A stretch of DNA of 64,000 nt from an uncultured Cyclobacteriaceae bacterium (lineage in GTDB: Bacteria > Bacteroidota > Bacteroidia > Cytophagales > Cyclobacteriaceae): NCBI GenBank assembly GCA_943788235.1, contig CALSPM010000003.1:228501-292500 (forward strand). The letters are read 5' to 3'. The notes below the pieces were generated by a model, which made no database searches, was not told where the DNA came from, and was given only the letters and a program-made list of their open reading frames with translations. A program made the translations under genes and the position numbers. Position 1 is the first letter of the stretch, and each line of letters opens with the position of its first letter. Positions 18,833 to 30,369 of this stretch are shown here, in pieces.

Positions 18833-20005
18833 ATGTCGGTGAACTTTGATGATACTAAAATTACTTTTCGATCTAAATCCCTGAGAGAATTACAAGTATC
18901 AAATGTTATTTTTTCAATTATTAATAGACCCATTATAGTATTTATCGGGACCTCAATTATTAAATGGGCGTTACAATTTAGACTTCCTATCAAAGGGCTT
19001 ATAAGGGCAACCCTTTTTGATCAATTCTGTGGGGGAGAAAGTATCCAAGGTTGCGAAAAAAAAATCAATCAATTAAAAACATTGAACGTCAAAACTATTT
19101 TAGACTACTCAGTTGAAGGGCAGGAAAAGGAGCAAAGTTTTGATCAAACATTAAAAGAGACTTTACAGGCCATTCAATTTGCCAATGAGCATGATTACAT
19201 TCCTTTTTGCGTGTTAAAACTTACGGGATTGGGGTCAAAATCTTTGATGACTAAGATTCAGTTGGGTAAAGTATTGACCGGAAACGAGCAAAATCAATTT
19301 AATAGATTCAAGGAGCGAGGCTTTGAAGTAGCGCAAGCCATTTCAAAATTAAATCAACGACTGCTTGTTGACGCTGAAGAAAGTTGGTATCAAAATGTCG
19401 TAGATGAATTCAGTTATGAGTTAATGATTAAATACAATACTGAACGGGTAATCGTTTACAATACCTATCAGTTTTATCGACGAGATATGTTGGATAGAAT
19501 GAAAGCGGGATTTGAGAAAATGAACGCTTCCAAAGTGTATTTTGGAGCTAAAATAGTGCGAGGGGCTTACCTGGAACAAGAACGTTTTCGGGCACAATCA
19601 TTGGGATATCCAGACCCGATTCAGCCCAATAAAGAAGCTACAGACAGAGATTATAATAAGGGCGTAAAGTTTGCAATAGAAAATTTAGCACATTTTTCGA
19701 TTTGTTTGGGGACCCATAATGAAGCGTCGAGCAAAGGCTTAGTTGAACTGATACAGCAATATGGTTATGACAAGAATGATGCGCGGATATTTTTTGCTCA
19801 ATTATTGGGAATGAGTGATAATATATCATTTAAATTGTCCGACGAAGGTTATAATGTCGCCAAATATGTGCCTTACGGGCCACTAGAGCAGGTCATGCCT
19901 TATTTGTTTAGGCGGGCAGAGGAAAACACTTCAGTTCAAGGGCAAAGTAGTCGTGAGCTTATGTTGATCAAGAAAGAAATTAAAAGAAGAAAATTAAAAT
20001 TATAA
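18833..20005 (+). CDS. putA: Proline dehydrogenase
   Basis: 390 residues, the monofunctional PRODH type without a fused P5C dehydrogenase. It is an FAD-dependent beta-alpha barrel oxidising proline to pyrroline-5-carboxylate and passing electrons to quinones. Visible family signatures are [25 protein letters not shown] for FAD and substrate contacts, [20 protein letters not shown], and the C-terminal [12 protein letters not shown], in which the two Arg bind the proline carboxylate. The stop overlaps the lysS ATG by one base (TAATG), so the two are translationally coupled. Confidence 0.93.
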   Translation: MSVNFDDTKITFRSKSLRELQVSNVIFSIINRPIIVFIGTSIIKWALQFRLPIKGLIRATLFDQFCGGESIQGCEKKINQLKTLNVKTILDYSVEGQEKEQSFDQTLKETLQAIQFANEHDYIPFCVLKLTGLGSKSLMTKIQLGKVLTGNEQNQFNRFKERGFEVAQAISKLNQRLLVDAEESWYQNVVDEFSYELMIKYNTERVIVYNTYQFYRRDMLDRMKAGFEKMNASKVYFGAKIVRGAYLEQERFRAQSLGYPDPIQPNKEATDRDYNKGVKFAIENLAHFSICLGTHNEASSKGLVELIQQYGYDKNDARIFFAQLLGMSDNISFKLSDEGYNVAKYVPYGPLEQVMPYLFRRAEENTSVQGQSSRELMLIKKEIKRRKLKL

Positions 20006-21744
20006 TGCAATTAAGCGAGCAAGAATTGATACGCCGAAAGGCCAGGAAGGATTTGATGGATATGAATATTGATCCATATCCTCCGGAATTTTTTGAAATA
20101 ACCACCACGAGTCGAGAAATTAAGGAGAAGTTTAAAGATGAATTAGCACCATTTAAAAATATATCTATCGCAGGACGTATCATGAGTCGACGTATCATGG
20201 GTTCCGCTTCTTTTGCTGAAATTCAAGATGATTCGGGTAGAATTCAAATTTATCTACGTCGAGATGATATATGCACAGGTGAGGATAAATCTGTGTATAA
20301 TGATGTTTTCAAGAAAAAGCTAGACATTGGGGACATTGTGGGTATCAAGGGATTTGTATTTGTGACACAAGTAGGAGAAATATCTATTCATGTCACCTCC
20401 TTTAAAATATTGACCAAGTCATTGAGACCTTTGCCCATTGTGAAAGAAACGGAAGACGCTGAGGGGAATAAGAAAACATGGGATGCTTTTACTGACCCTG
20501 AACAAAGATATCGACAAAGATATTTAGATCTTATTGTAAATCCTGAGATCAAAGATACGTTTCGCAAGCGGGCACTTTTGGTAAATACCATCAGAAATTT
20601 CTTGAATGGAAAAGGGTATTTAGAGGTTGAAACACCGATTTTACAGCCTATTCACGGCGGTGCGGCAGCCAAACCTTTCGTAACCCATCACAATACATTG
20701 AATATGCCTTTGTACTTGAGAATTGCCAATGAGCTTTACTTAAAGAGACTCATTGTCGGTGGATTTGATGGAGTTTTCGAATTTGCGAAAGACTTTAGAA
20801 ATGAAGGAATGTCGAGATTTCATAATCCTGAATTTACACAGGTAGAATTATATGTAGCCTACAAGGACTATTTTTGGATGATGGATTTAATGGAAGAGAT
20901 TGTTGAACAAATTGCCATTAAATTACATGGAGAAACCAAAGTAAGGGTAGGGGAGCATGTAATAAATTTCCAAAGACCTTGGAAGCGATTTACCATGTTT
21001 GAAGCTATCGCTCACTTTACAGGTATAGATATTTCAGAGATGGATGAGGAGGCGTTGAGAACAACAGCAAAATCTTTAGGAATTACTACTGATGAGACGA
21101 TGGGATCCGGAAAATTGATAGATGAAATATTTGGAGAACAATGTGAATCAAAATTAATTCAACCCACCTTTATTATCGATTATCCTGAAGAAATGTCTCC
21201 TTTGACTAAAAAGCATCGATCAAAACCAGGCTTAGTTGAACGCTTTGAGGCGATATGTAACGGTAAGGAAATTATGAATGCTTATTCTGAGTTAAATGAC
21301 CCCATAGATCAACGGGAACGATTTGAACATCAATTAGCACTTGCCGCGCGAGGAGATGAGGAGGCCATGGCATTGGACGAGGATTTTTTACGGGCACTTG
21401 AATATGGGATGCCGCCGACTTCAGGTGTTGGATTAGGAATTGATCGCTTAACAATGATTATGACCAATTCGACTTCGATACAGGATGTATTGTTTTTTCC
21501 TCAAATGAGGCCTGAAAAAAAGGAAGCCCAATCAACTGATCAAGAATTTACAGATCAGGGTATACCTGCAGCTTACCTTCCTTTAATGCGAAAAATAGGA
21601 TTGAATACCTTGAGCCAGCTCAGTGAATCTAATGTAAATAAATTACATAATGACCTCTGCGGCATACGCAAAAAGATGAAGTTAAAAGATTTGAAAAACC
21701 CAACTAAAGAAGCGGTTCAGAGTTGGATTGATGCGTCACGTTAA
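20005..21744 (+). CDS. lysS: Lysyl-tRNA synthetase, class II
   Basis: 579 residues. The N-terminal OB-fold anticodon domain (about 50-160, [16 protein letters not shown]) is followed by the class II catalytic core. That core has motif 2 [20 protein letters not shown], the LysRS-specific [12 protein letters not shown], and motif 3 [12 protein letters not shown]. After the normal end of class II LysRS the protein continues for about 75 residues ([12 protein letters not shown] region). This C-terminal helical extension is common in Bacteroidota LysRS and is not a fusion artefact. It charges tRNA-Lys in the cytosol. Confidence 0.95.
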   Translation: MQLSEQELIRRKARKDLMDMNIDPYPPEFFEITTTSREIKEKFKDELAPFKNISIAGRIMSRRIMGSASFAEIQDDSGRIQIYLRRDDICTGEDKSVYNDVFKKKLDIGDIVGIKGFVFVTQVGEISIHVTSFKILTKSLRPLPIVKETEDAEGNKKTWDAFTDPEQRYRQRYLDLIVNPEIKDTFRKRALLVNTIRNFLNGKGYLEVETPILQPIHGGAAAKPFVTHHNTLNMPLYLRIANELYLKRLIVGGFDGVFEFAKDFRNEGMSRFHNPEFTQVELYVAYKDYFWMMDLMEEIVEQIAIKLHGETKVRVGEHVINFQRPWKRFTMFEAIAHFTGIDISEMDEEALRTTAKSLGITTDETMGSGKLIDEIFGEQCESKLIQPTFIIDYPEEMSPLTKKHRSKPGLVERFEAICNGKEIMNAYSELNDPIDQRERFEHQLALAARGDEEAMALDEDFLRALEYGMPPTSGVGLGIDRLTMIMTNSTSIQDVLFFPQMRPEKKEAQSTDQEFTDQGIPAAYLPLMRKIGLNTLSQLSESNVNKLHNDLCGIRKKMKLKDLKNPTKEAVQSWIDASR

Positions 21745-21778
21745 CGGCAGTTTGAAGATTGATTATTTGGGAGAAAGG

Positions 21779-23449
21779 TTAGGAAAGGCCAGATATGGTA
21801 CCATCCTCATCAATATCGATTTGTTCAGCAGCAGGAATTTCTGGTAATCCAGGCATTCTCAGCATATTTCCTGTGATGGGAATTAGAAAACCTGCACCGG
21901 TGGCTATTTCCATATCTCGTACGGTAAGTCCAAAATGATCGGGACGACCAAAAAGGCTACTGTCATCGGATAATGAACTTTGGGTTTTAGCCATACAAAT
22001 AGGGAGATGGCTAATGTTTAGATCCATGGCTCTTTTAATGATTTTTTCTGCCTTACTCGTATAGCTAATGGCCTTTGCACCATAAATATCTTTGGCGATG
22101 GCTGATATTTTATTTTTTATACTTGAATTTGCGTCATAAGTAGGGACATATTGTGATTGACAATGATTCGCTGCATCAACGACCTTTTCAGCCAGTTCTG
22201 TCACGCCTTTACCACCAAATGCCCATCCGTCGCTCAAGGCAACTTCTACATCAATGGCAGCACAATGGTCTTTTATGATTTGTATTTCTTCGACGGTATC
22301 CGAGATGAATTTATTGATTGCTACTACCAGCGGGATGTTGAATCGTCTTAAGTTTTCTACGTGCTTATCAAGATTTGCCATTCCCTTGATTAGGGCTTTT
22401 GCATTAGATTGGTTCAATTCAACTTTCTTAACGCCCCCATGGTATTTTAAGGCTCTCACGGTAGCTACTAATACAACTGCTTTGGGTGAAACATTTCCAT
22501 AAAAACATTTGATATTAAAAAATTTTTCTGCACCCAAATCTGCACCAAATCCAGCCTCCGTAATCACATAATCAGCCAGTGACATACCCATTTTTGTAGC
22601 GATTAGGGAGTTGGTACCTTGTGCGATATTAGCAAAAGGACCGCCATGAATGATGGCTGCATTGCCTTCTAAGGTTTGGACCAAATTGGGCTTGATGGCT
22701 TCTTTTAATAGCGAAGCCATCGCTCCTTGGGCGTTTAAGTCGCGGGCATAAATGGCTTCGCCATTAAAAGAATCTCCAATATAAATGTTCGCCAATTTAG
22801 ATTTTAAATCAGTCAAATTTTTTGAAAGGCATAAAATGGCCATGACCTCTGAGGCTGCCGTAATATCAAATCCGGATTCTCTAGGAAAACCTCCTGACTT
22901 ACCCCCTAATCCGGATATGATATTTCGAAGAGTACGATCATTCATATCCATGACCCATTTCCAAGTCACCGTTCTTGGATCTATTCCAAGGTTTCGCGTT
23001 TTACTTTGAATATTATTACCAATCAGAGCGGACAGTAGATTATTCGCTTTTTCAACCGCTGAGAAGTCACCGGTAAAATGCAAATTGATATCTTCCATAG
23101 GTACTACTTGTGAATAACCGCCACCAGTGGCACCACCCTTCATTCCAAAAACAGGACCTAAAGATGGCTCTCTAAGGGCAGAAATTGTTTTTTTTCCAAT
23201 ACGATTAAGCCCATCACAAAGACCTACGGTGGTGGTTGATTTCCCTTCGCCTGCTGGAGTTGGCGTAATGGCCGTAACGAGAATTAATTTCGATTGACTT
23301 ACCTTTTCCTCGTCAATAAGTTGAAATGGAATTTTAGCCTTATAATGGCCGTAATATTCTAAATTTTCTTTTGAGATACCCAGTGAATCAGCGATGATAT
23401 CTATATTTTTGAGGGCTTTACTTTGGGCTATTTTTAGATCGGGATTCAT
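21779..23449 (-). CDS. fhs: Formate-tetrahydrofolate ligase
   Basis: 556 residues from the ATG at 23449; a TTG three codons upstream (23458) is also possible. The enzyme makes 10-formyl-THF from formate, THF and ATP. The ATP P-loop is TPAGEGKSTTTVGL, with the family blocks LREPSLGPVFGMKGGATGGG, INLHFTGDFSA, GGPFANIAQGTNS, EAGFGADLGAEKF and GNMLRMPGLPE. Length and motifs are complete. It diverges from the hydroxylase gene. With folD (37360) it provides one-carbon units for purines. Confidence 0.96.
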   Translation of the reverse strand: MNPDLKIAQSKALKNIDIIADSLGISKENLEYYGHYKAKIPFQLIDEEKVSQSKLILVTAITPTPAGEGKSTTTVGLCDGLNRIGKKTISALREPSLGPVFGMKGGATGGGYSQVVPMEDINLHFTGDFSAVEKANNLLSALIGNNIQSKTRNLGIDPRTVTWKWVMDMNDRTLRNIISGLGGKSGGFPRESGFDITAASEVMAILCLSKNLTDLKSKLANIYIGDSFNGEAIYARDLNAQGAMASLLKEAIKPNLVQTLEGNAAIIHGGPFANIAQGTNSLIATKMGMSLADYVITEAGFGADLGAEKFFNIKCFYGNVSPKAVVLVATVRALKYHGGVKKVELNQSNAKALIKGMANLDKHVENLRRFNIPLVVAINKFISDTVEEIQIIKDHCAAIDVEVALSDGWAFGGKGVTELAEKVVDAANHCQSQYVPTYDANSSIKNKISAIAKDIYGAKAISYTSKAEKIIKRAMDLNISHLPICMAKTQSSLSDDSSLFGRPDHFGLTVRDMEIATGAGFLIPITGNMLRMPGLPEIPAAEQIDIDEDGTISGLS

Positions 23450-23588
23450 TTTATACAAGTGTTTGAGAATCGAAAATAAGGCATTAATGAGGATTATTAT
23501 TTATCAAAAAAGGTCAAATAATACTTTTTAAATCGCATCATTGTAATTTAATCTTATTTTTTTGTCAAAAAATGTATATTTTACATGG

Positions 23589-24845
23589 ATGGAGGCTTAT
23601 GTAGGTGTACTTAATTATGCCATACCCTTTTTTTTAATATTGATCTTTTTTGAGTCATGGATCGGTCATGTGAAAGGAGAAATTGTGGTGAGGAGCATGG
23701 ATACCTTAGCCAGTCTTATTTCTGGAGTAACCAATGTATTTAAAGATGTTTTAGGATTAACGGTCATTATTGTGTCTTATGATTGGATGGTTGGTAACTT
23801 GAGCTTGCTACAGATTCAAGAGACATGGGTAATTTATTTGGTTGCTTTTATAGGATTGGATTTTTCAGGTTATTGGGTCCACCGAATATCACATAAAATT
23901 AATTATTTTTGGAACCATCATTTGATTCATCACAGCAGTGAAGAGTTCAACTTAGGTTGTGCCTTGAGACAGTCTATTTCAAACTGGTTTTCAATTTCTT
24001 TTGTTTTTTTACTTCCCACTGCATTATTAGGGGTACCGGCTCAGGTTATTGCCTTCATTGCACCGCTCCATTTATTCTCACAATATTGGTATCATACCAA
24101 ATTAATCGGAAAGCTTGGATTTTTGGAATATGTTTTGGTAACTCCTTCACATCACAGGGTACATCATGCGATTAACGATATTTATATTGATAAAAACCTT
24201 TCTCAAATTTTCATTTTCTGGGATAAAATTTTCGGAACTTTTCAAGAAGAATTAGCTAATGAACCACCCGTCTATGGTGTAAAAAAGCCGGTCAAGAGTT
24301 GGAATCCTTTTGTGATTAATTTCATTCACCTTTGGCAACTTCTTCAGGATGCTTGGAGAGCGAAGTCCTGGTATGATAAACTCGTCATTTGGTTTAAACC
24401 TACGGGCTGGCGGCCCAAAGATGTCGCTGAGGCTTATCCCATTCAGTTGACTGAACCCGTTTATGATCAGTTAAAATATGATCCGGACTACCCACTTTTC
24501 TTTCATGTTTGGTGTTGGTTTCAATGGGCGTGCATTTCTATTATCTCATTGATTTTTTTTAATTATGCAGCTGAAATTGGCTATCAAATTTTAATTTATT
24601 TTGGAGGTTTTATGTATTTGTCCATTGCTAGTATGACTCTATTGATGGATAAGCATTGGAGTGCCATTTATGTGGAAATGATAAAGAATATCATCGCTGT
24701 GGTAGTAGTGTTTTTTTATGGAGATTGGTTTATGCTTCATTCATCTTTGGTTATGGGACCCGCTTTAATCGCTACATATCACATATTATGTATGTTTATG
24801 ACCGGCTACTATTACAACATATTTCGATCAGAGATACCAGCATAA
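23589..24845 (+). CDS. Sterol desaturase / fatty acid hydroxylase family membrane protein
   Basis: 418 residues from the ATG at 23589; a TTG at 23562 would add nine residues. Several hydrophobic helices surround the di-iron histidine clusters: HRISHK at about 105-110, HHLIHHSS soon after, and SHHRVHHA near 180. This set is diagnostic of the superfamily of diiron membrane hydroxylases and desaturases. The C-terminal third adds four or five more predicted helices, so it is longer than the simplest members. It acts on a lipid in the inner membrane, but the substrate cannot be named. Confidence 0.9.
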   Translation: MEAYVGVLNYAIPFFLILIFFESWIGHVKGEIVVRSMDTLASLISGVTNVFKDVLGLTVIIVSYDWMVGNLSLLQIQETWVIYLVAFIGLDFSGYWVHRISHKINYFWNHHLIHHSSEEFNLGCALRQSISNWFSISFVFLLPTALLGVPAQVIAFIAPLHLFSQYWYHTKLIGKLGFLEYVLVTPSHHRVHHAINDIYIDKNLSQIFIFWDKIFGTFQEELANEPPVYGVKKPVKSWNPFVINFIHLWQLLQDAWRAKSWYDKLVIWFKPTGWRPKDVAEAYPIQLTEPVYDQLKYDPDYPLFFHVWCWFQWACISIISLIFFNYAAEIGYQILIYFGGFMYLSIASMTLLMDKHWSAIYVEMIKNIIAVVVVFFYGDWFMLHSSLVMGPALIATYHILCMFMTGYYYNIFRSEIPA

Positions 24846-24916
24846 TTTCACCTACAGACGTTTGGAGATTGGTTCTAAAATCTGGAAGAAAGGTTAGACT
24901 GAACCCTTCTGTCTCC

Positions 24917-27687
24917 TTATTTAAAAAAATCTTGAAAACTTTTTCTTTTCTGAAGTTTCAAATCTTGTAATAAAGCTGATTTGGGTCTTATGATTAAATT
25001 AAAGGATTGATTTCTTCCAAAAGGGATCCAATTGAAGCTTAATTGCCAGCAGTGTAAATCACGGTTGACCCCAATGCTAGTCTGAGTAAATTTATTTTTC
25101 TCTAAATCGAAACCGGACCTAAAATTTATTTTAGTTTTTGGAGTCAGAGATACATCTCCTGAAAAAGTCAATGTTTGCCTTATCCTTGATTCTAATAAAC
25201 CAGATTGAGTGACATTTACGGAATAGGAAACCCTAAGGGACCATGGAATATTAAAATTAACATACTCATTTGGGTTTTTATAAATATAATCTAGATCAGC
25301 GGCATCTTGTAACCCTAATTCTTCTTGATTCGTGATATCTTGATCTATAAAATCATTTCTTTCATTATTCTTCCTTCTACATCACTTGAACCTTTTGGTT
25401 TTAAGTTTATGCTAATGGCGGTATTGATTCTAGATAAATTGCCTAAACCTCGGCCATTTTGCCATGAAAATTTATCAATTCGCTCCTGACGCGTGACTAG
25501 GCCTTCTTCATTGGTTACTAAAGCATTATATACGTAGGGATCAAGGGTGCCGCCGATATTGAAACTAAGCTTACCTTTAAAAAAACTGGTTCTAGTTGAT
25601 AAATTTATGTTGGATAAATTGAAAGAGTCAGCGGCAAAATTATAACCACTATTTAGAGAGAAATTATCGAACAGCTTAATCTTTTTATAACCAATGCCTA
25701 ACGTATCTTTTTTATCTCGAACTTTTATTTCAAGATTATTTTGGAGACCAAAGCTCAAAGTTTTACTGATATTTCCTCGAGGAGATCCATAAGCAAACTG
25801 GTGATATTTTGACATCAGTACTGAATCTCCTTTTTCGTTTTTTTGTATCCATTCCCAAGGGCTATTTTCGCTATTTGTAATGTCAGGCGTGTAGCTAAAA
25901 GAAATTGAAGGTGTGACTACATGGCGTATGGCTTGAATATAACCGCCAGGCTTAAAAAAGCGGGTTCCGTATATAATGGTACTCAAAGAAGCACCTGAAT
26001 TCCATGAAAGAGCACGTGAAAATTTCTGGAGGGTATCGACTTGAACGGCTTCAAGTTCGGGTAGATAGGTATAATCAAGCTCTTTGGTATACCAATATTC
26101 TGTTAAATTGAAGTTGGGACTGAGATTTAATTTATTGAATAATTTAACTGATGTGGCAATGGGTATTTTATGTTGACCTCCATTTTTTGCATTTTTAAAA
26201 TCCAATTTTAGTTCTTCCTCTTGATCCTCCTGAGTGGATGTTTGGTTAGCTACTACAAATGGAAAGTTGGTCTTCGCCTGTTTATTAGTGATTTCATTTT
26301 TTGCAACAAAATTATAGCTAAGTCCTAATTTTTTAAGGAAATCCATATTGGATCCAGCTAATTTCTTAAAGGGGTACTGCCGATTGACATTGAGGGACAA
26401 CTCTGGTAGATTAAAAGTCATCACACCTGTTTGTACGTTTTGTCGATGTCGGGCATTCATAGTCAAATTAATAGGGGCATTAGCAAATTTTTGGCGGTAA
26501 GAAAGATTAGATGAAAATTGAGAACTGATACTTCTGTTAAAATCGGTAGTGGCTAAATTATTATTGCTGTTATAAGTCGTCGTACCTGCTGAAATTGAAG
26601 CACTGACACTAGAATTACCTTTAGAAAGAGGTTTAAGATTACTTCTTACCCAAAAGTCATTACTGCTCAATCCATTTTCATTATCGATAATATTTTTATT
26701 AAAGCTAAAATTGAGACCTCCTGTGTAAACATATCTTTTTTTAAAATTTGTATTGAAAACCGCGCCATATCCCCCGTTAGAAAAAACAGATCCCGTAGTT
26801 CTGATGTCCATATAATCATTAACAGCCCAATAATAACCGCCATCTCTTAAGAAAAAACCTCTTCGGGTCTCTTCCCCATAGGTAGGAACTAAGATACCAG
26901 AGGTTTTTTCTTTTGGTTTTGGGAACATTCCAAAAGGAAACCAGAGGGGGGTTTTAATTTCCCGAAACCTTAAATTGAAAGGACCAGAGATGACATTTCG
27001 TTTCGTTACTTTGAGCTGTTTGGATTGAATGTGAAAATGCGGGTCCGTGAGATTACAGGTAGTGTACATGGCTTCTGAGATATACATTTCATTTCGTTCA
27101 TTCTTCTTGACATCTTGGCCATGCATGAAGGCACCCATTTGCTCAGTGATTACACCTTTGATTTGGGCCCTTTTGGTCTTTAAATTGTATATGATGAAAT
27201 CGGTTTCGTAGACGGTACCCTTTTCTGTAAAAATGGGCTTTCCTTGTTTTCTTCCTGCTGAATCCAAGCTATAAGTTGAAGTAATGATTCTATCAGTCAT
27301 ACTGATTTGGGTTTCATCAGCGTCTAATTCAATTTCCCCATAGTCAATATGACTTTCTCCATAAAGGGTCAGTTTACTAGATTTTAGATCAAAAAAAATG
27401 GAATCTTGGGCATTATAATTTATGATGGTTTCAATTTCTCCAATAGGGGCCTTAGGTTCTATGAAAGAGGATGCGGTAGTATCTGAGCTTACCTCTGACC
27501 TTGAGGAGTCATCAGATATTTTTAGGGTATCCAAGCCTTTTAGTAGGATGGTATCGCCAGATATACTTCGGCCCTCTAAACCTTTCAGCATTACAGTATC
27601 TCCTTGTACAACCGTTTGTGCAATTAAGGAGGCACAGGTTGATAAGGTTAGAATAAATCCGACTAATAGACTTATTATGCGCTTCAA
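24917..27687 (-). CDS. lptD: LPS assembly outer-membrane protein LptD (frameshifted)
   Basis: The minus-strand frame runs 780 residues from the ATG at 27687 with a signal peptide. A repetitive DTVMLKG/DTILLKG stretch follows, then an OstA/LptA-like domain, the YTTCNLTDPHFHI signature and GYYWAVNDYMDIRTTG before the barrel. It ends prematurely at the TAG at 25345-25347. From about 25370 the other frame continues without stops (NNERNDFIDQD, then NIPWSLRVSYSV) to the natural end RKSFQDFFK at 24917. One missing base in the A-rich run near 25365-25375 explains this, and the total length of 2771 bases fits a one-base deletion. The repaired protein is about 923 residues, normal for Bacteroidota. LptD inserts LPS into the outer leaflet. 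Confidence 0.88.
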
Positions 27688-27772
27688 GTTTGATACAAGT
27701 TTTGTTTTAACGAAAATTTTGCAATTTTTGTGCTAAAGTATCGTATTTGATATACTAACCAATCGTTGAACA

Positions 27773-28555
27773 GTGAGAAATATTGCAATATCTTTTGTGA
27801 TTTCGTTAGCATTAATTTTTGTTTCGTTCCAAACGGTTGGAATTAAACAATACAAAGTTAGGAAAATAGTCATTGATCCGGGTCATGGAGGCCGGGATCC
27901 GGGGACCCACGGGTCATTTTCGAATGAGAAAGATGTAGTATTAAAAATTTCCTTGGAGCTGAAGAGAATTATTAATGAGAATATTCCAGATGTACAGGTT
28001 GTTCTGACCCGTTCGGATGACAGTTTTCCCTCACTGGCTCAGCGCTCGAAAATTGCGAATGATCTTGAGGCGGATTTATTTATTTCTATACACGCCAACT
28101 GGCTGAGTAATCCAAATGTTACAGGTACCGAGACCTACGTTATGGCAACTAAAAATATAGGTCGAAATTTTGAGGTAGCTAAACGTGAAAATTCAGTTAT
28201 TTTGTTGGAGGAAAATTATAAAGAGACCTATCAAAACTTTGATCCTAAATCAATTGAATCTTATATTTTATTTTCGCTTACCCAAAATGCTTTTCATGAA
28301 AAAAGCGTACAATTTGCCAGCTTAGTCGAGAAACAGTTCAAAGAGCGCGTCGGCAGAAGGAGTTTAGGCGTGAAACAATCTAGCCTTCAGCTACTTTGGA
28401 GTACCGCAATGCCTAGTGCTTTAATTGAAGTTGGTTATCTTAGTAACGCAAAAGAAGAACGATATTTGAATGATAAACGTAATCAAGTTTATATTGCTTC
28501 TGGGATTTACAGAGCGATTAGAGATTATAAAAAAGAAATCGAACAATCAAAGTAA
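27773..28555 (+). CDS. N-acetylmuramoyl-L-alanine amidase (Amidase_3)
   Basis: 260 residues from a GTG start with an N-terminal hydrophobic export segment. The catalytic zinc domain shows VIDPGHGGRDPGT with His and nearby Glu (SNEKDVVL), the second His in SIHAN, and the terminal Glu in LIEVGYLSN. It cleaves the amide between MurNAc and the stem peptide in periplasmic peptidoglycan, for cell separation or remodelling. It is the AmiC/AmiA fold without an AMIN domain, diverges from lptD across 85 bases, and is followed 3 bases later by the MCE gene. Confidence 0.93.
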   Translation: MRNIAISFVISLALIFVSFQTVGIKQYKVRKIVIDPGHGGRDPGTHGSFSNEKDVVLKISLELKRIINENIPDVQVVLTRSDDSFPSLAQRSKIANDLEADLFISIHANWLSNPNVTGTETYVMATKNIGRNFEVAKRENSVILLEENYKETYQNFDPKSIESYILFSLTQNAFHEKSVQFASLVEKQFKERVGRRSLGVKQSSLQLLWSTAMPSALIEVGYLSNAKEERYLNDKRNQVYIASGIYRAIRDYKKEIEQSK

Positions 28556-28558
28556 ACA

Positions 28559-29503
28559 ATGAGGGCTAAAGAATTTAAAATAGGATTAATTGCGCTTGCC
28601 GCGAGCCTGACATTATATTTTGGATTTAGTTATTTGAAAGGGAGAGACTTCATGAATAAAGAAACCAGTTATTATGTGGTTTATGATAACGTAGATGGTT
28701 TGACCAAATCAAATCCGGTAATTATTAATGGTTTGACTGTAGGTAAAGTCCGGGATATTCAACTTCGCCAAGATTTCAATAATCAAGTAGTTGTTGAATT
28801 AGCTATTAATTCTGAAATTATTTTAGGAGACTCAACCATTGCGGAATTGTCAAATGCAGACTTATTAGGGAGTAAAGCAATCGTATTGAAAATTGGTCCT
28901 CTAGATAGGCCTTTAGCCGCCAATGACACACTTAGAGCACTTATGGACAGAGGTCTTGCTGAATACCTCGATAATGTGCAGCCGATCACTGATAATCTTA
29001 ATGTTACCATAAGGAGGATCAATGAAATTCTATTGGGACTTCAAGGAAGCGGTGAAAAAATAACCAGTACGATTTCTGAACTAGAAATCACATTGAAAGG
29101 TATTAATGAATTATTGAATGAAAATAAAGAAGGTTTTGCTTTAGTTATTCACTCTACTAACGAGGTGTTAACCAATGTAAATAATAAGATCAAAGATTTA
29201 GATCCTATTTTCAAGAAAGCAGAAGACGTTTTGGATTCGCTCAGCAATCTAGATTTGAGTGGGACCTTGGTTGAAGTGCAAGATTTTATGAAAGCATTGA
29301 AAAGTACCATTTCGGCCATAAATCAAGGTCAAGGTACAATGGGTCAATTGATCGTGAACGATTCTTTGTATAATAATCTCAATCAATTGTTGTTTGATCT
29401 AGATAAATTGACCCTTCATTTTAATCAATACCCTAAAGACTTTCTCAAACCTTTAGGGAGAAAGAGCAAAAAAATGAAGGGATTGGAGTCCCTGAGTAAT
29501 TGA
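28559..29503 (+). CDS. MlaD/MCE-domain lipid-transport protein
   Basis: 314 residues. A single N-terminal membrane anchor (GLIALAASLTLYFGFSYL) precedes the MCE domain at about 38-115 (VVYDNVDGLTKSNPVIINGLTVGKV) and a long helical tail. Periplasmic MCE rings carry phospholipids between inner and outer membrane with an MlaEF-type ABC transporter. No such transporter is in this window. The gene is 3 bases after the amidase and 24 bases before the SirB1-like gene, a probable operon of envelope genes. Confidence 0.9.
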   Translation: MRAKEFKIGLIALAASLTLYFGFSYLKGRDFMNKETSYYVVYDNVDGLTKSNPVIINGLTVGKVRDIQLRQDFNNQVVVELAINSEIILGDSTIAELSNADLLGSKAIVLKIGPLDRPLAANDTLRALMDRGLAEYLDNVQPITDNLNVTIRRINEILLGLQGSGEKITSTISELEITLKGINELLNENKEGFALVIHSTNEVLTNVNNKIKDLDPIFKKAEDVLDSLSNLDLSGTLVEVQDFMKALKSTISAINQGQGTMGQLIVNDSLYNNLNQLLFDLDKLTLHFNQYPKDFLKPLGRKSKKMKGLESLSN

Positions 29504-29527
29504 TAATTAAAGAGGGCCTGTTACCAG

Positions 29528-30364
29528 ATGAATAATAAAGAGCTGAAGTCATTGGTGCAATTATTGGATGATGACGACGTTGAGGTGGTTGGGCATGTTG
29601 AAGAAAAACTTAAAACCTTAGGTACTGGAGTGATTCCTTTTTTAGAGGAAGCTTGGGAACAGACGTTCAATCCTAAGGCTCATGAACGGATTGAGGACTT
29701 GGTTCATTTCTTGCAATTTGAGTTGGTTCAGGAGCGCCTGACGCATTGGTATGAGCATGAAAAAGAAGATCTGTTGAAAGGGATGTGGATTCTGGCCACT
29801 TATCAATATCCTGATTTAGAATACACACAATTGTCAAATAAAATAGAACAGTTGTATCGAGAAATTTGGACACAAATGGGTCCTGACTTACTCCCCTTTG
29901 ATCAGATTAAGACGATCAATAGTATGCTCTTTGAAAAATATAAATTTAGGGCCAATACCAAAAATTTTCATGCTCCTGGAAACTCCATGATAAATAGCCT
30001 CCTAGAATCCTCAAAAGGAAACCCTATATCCCTCTCTGCACTCTACTTATTGATTACTCAAAAACTGGGCCTACCTATATTTGGAGTAAATCTACCCAAT
30101 TTATTTGTGCTCACGTATAAGACCGACAAACTTCAGTTTTACATCAATGTTTTTAATCGAGGATTGATTTTTTCTAAAGAGGATATTGATAATTATATTT
30201 CCCAACTTCAATTGATGCCTCAAAATGAGTATTTTGAACCTTGCGATCATGGCCAAATAATCAAGAGAAGTCTTAAAAATTTAATGGTCGCCTTTGATAA
30301 GATTGGGGACTATCACAAGAGTGATGAAATTAAAAAACTGATAAGTCTTATCACTGGCAGTTAA
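29528..30364 (+). CDS. SirB1-like transglutaminase-fold protein
   Basis: 278 residues. The N-terminal half is alpha-helical. The C-terminal half contains the SirB1 block: INSLLESSKGNPISLSALYL, then GLPIFGVNLPNLFVLTY and FYINVFNRGLIFS. The usual catalytic Cys and His of true transglutaminases are not evident, since the PGHF-type His position reads PNLF. Catalysis is therefore doubtful, as in much of this family. Cytosolic; role unknown. It ends six bases before the convergent phosphopantetheinyl transferase. Confidence 0.85.
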   Translation: MNNKELKSLVQLLDDDDVEVVGHVEEKLKTLGTGVIPFLEEAWEQTFNPKAHERIEDLVHFLQFELVQERLTHWYEHEKEDLLKGMWILATYQYPDLEYTQLSNKIEQLYREIWTQMGPDLLPFDQIKTINSMLFEKYKFRANTKNFHAPGNSMINSLLESSKGNPISLSALYLLITQKLGLPIFGVNLPNLFVLTYKTDKLQFYINVFNRGLIFSKEDIDNYISQLQLMPQNEYFEPCDHGQIIKRSLKNLMVAFDKIGDYHKSDEIKKLISLITGS

Positions 30365-30369
30365 GGTTT

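Noticed and set aside
20005..21744. LysS C-terminal extension as a gene fusion
   Set aside because: A ~75-residue helical tail is common in Bacteroidota lysyl-tRNA synthetases.
29528..30364. True transglutaminase activity for the SirB1-like protein
   Set aside because: No clear catalytic Cys-His-Asp triad could be seen.
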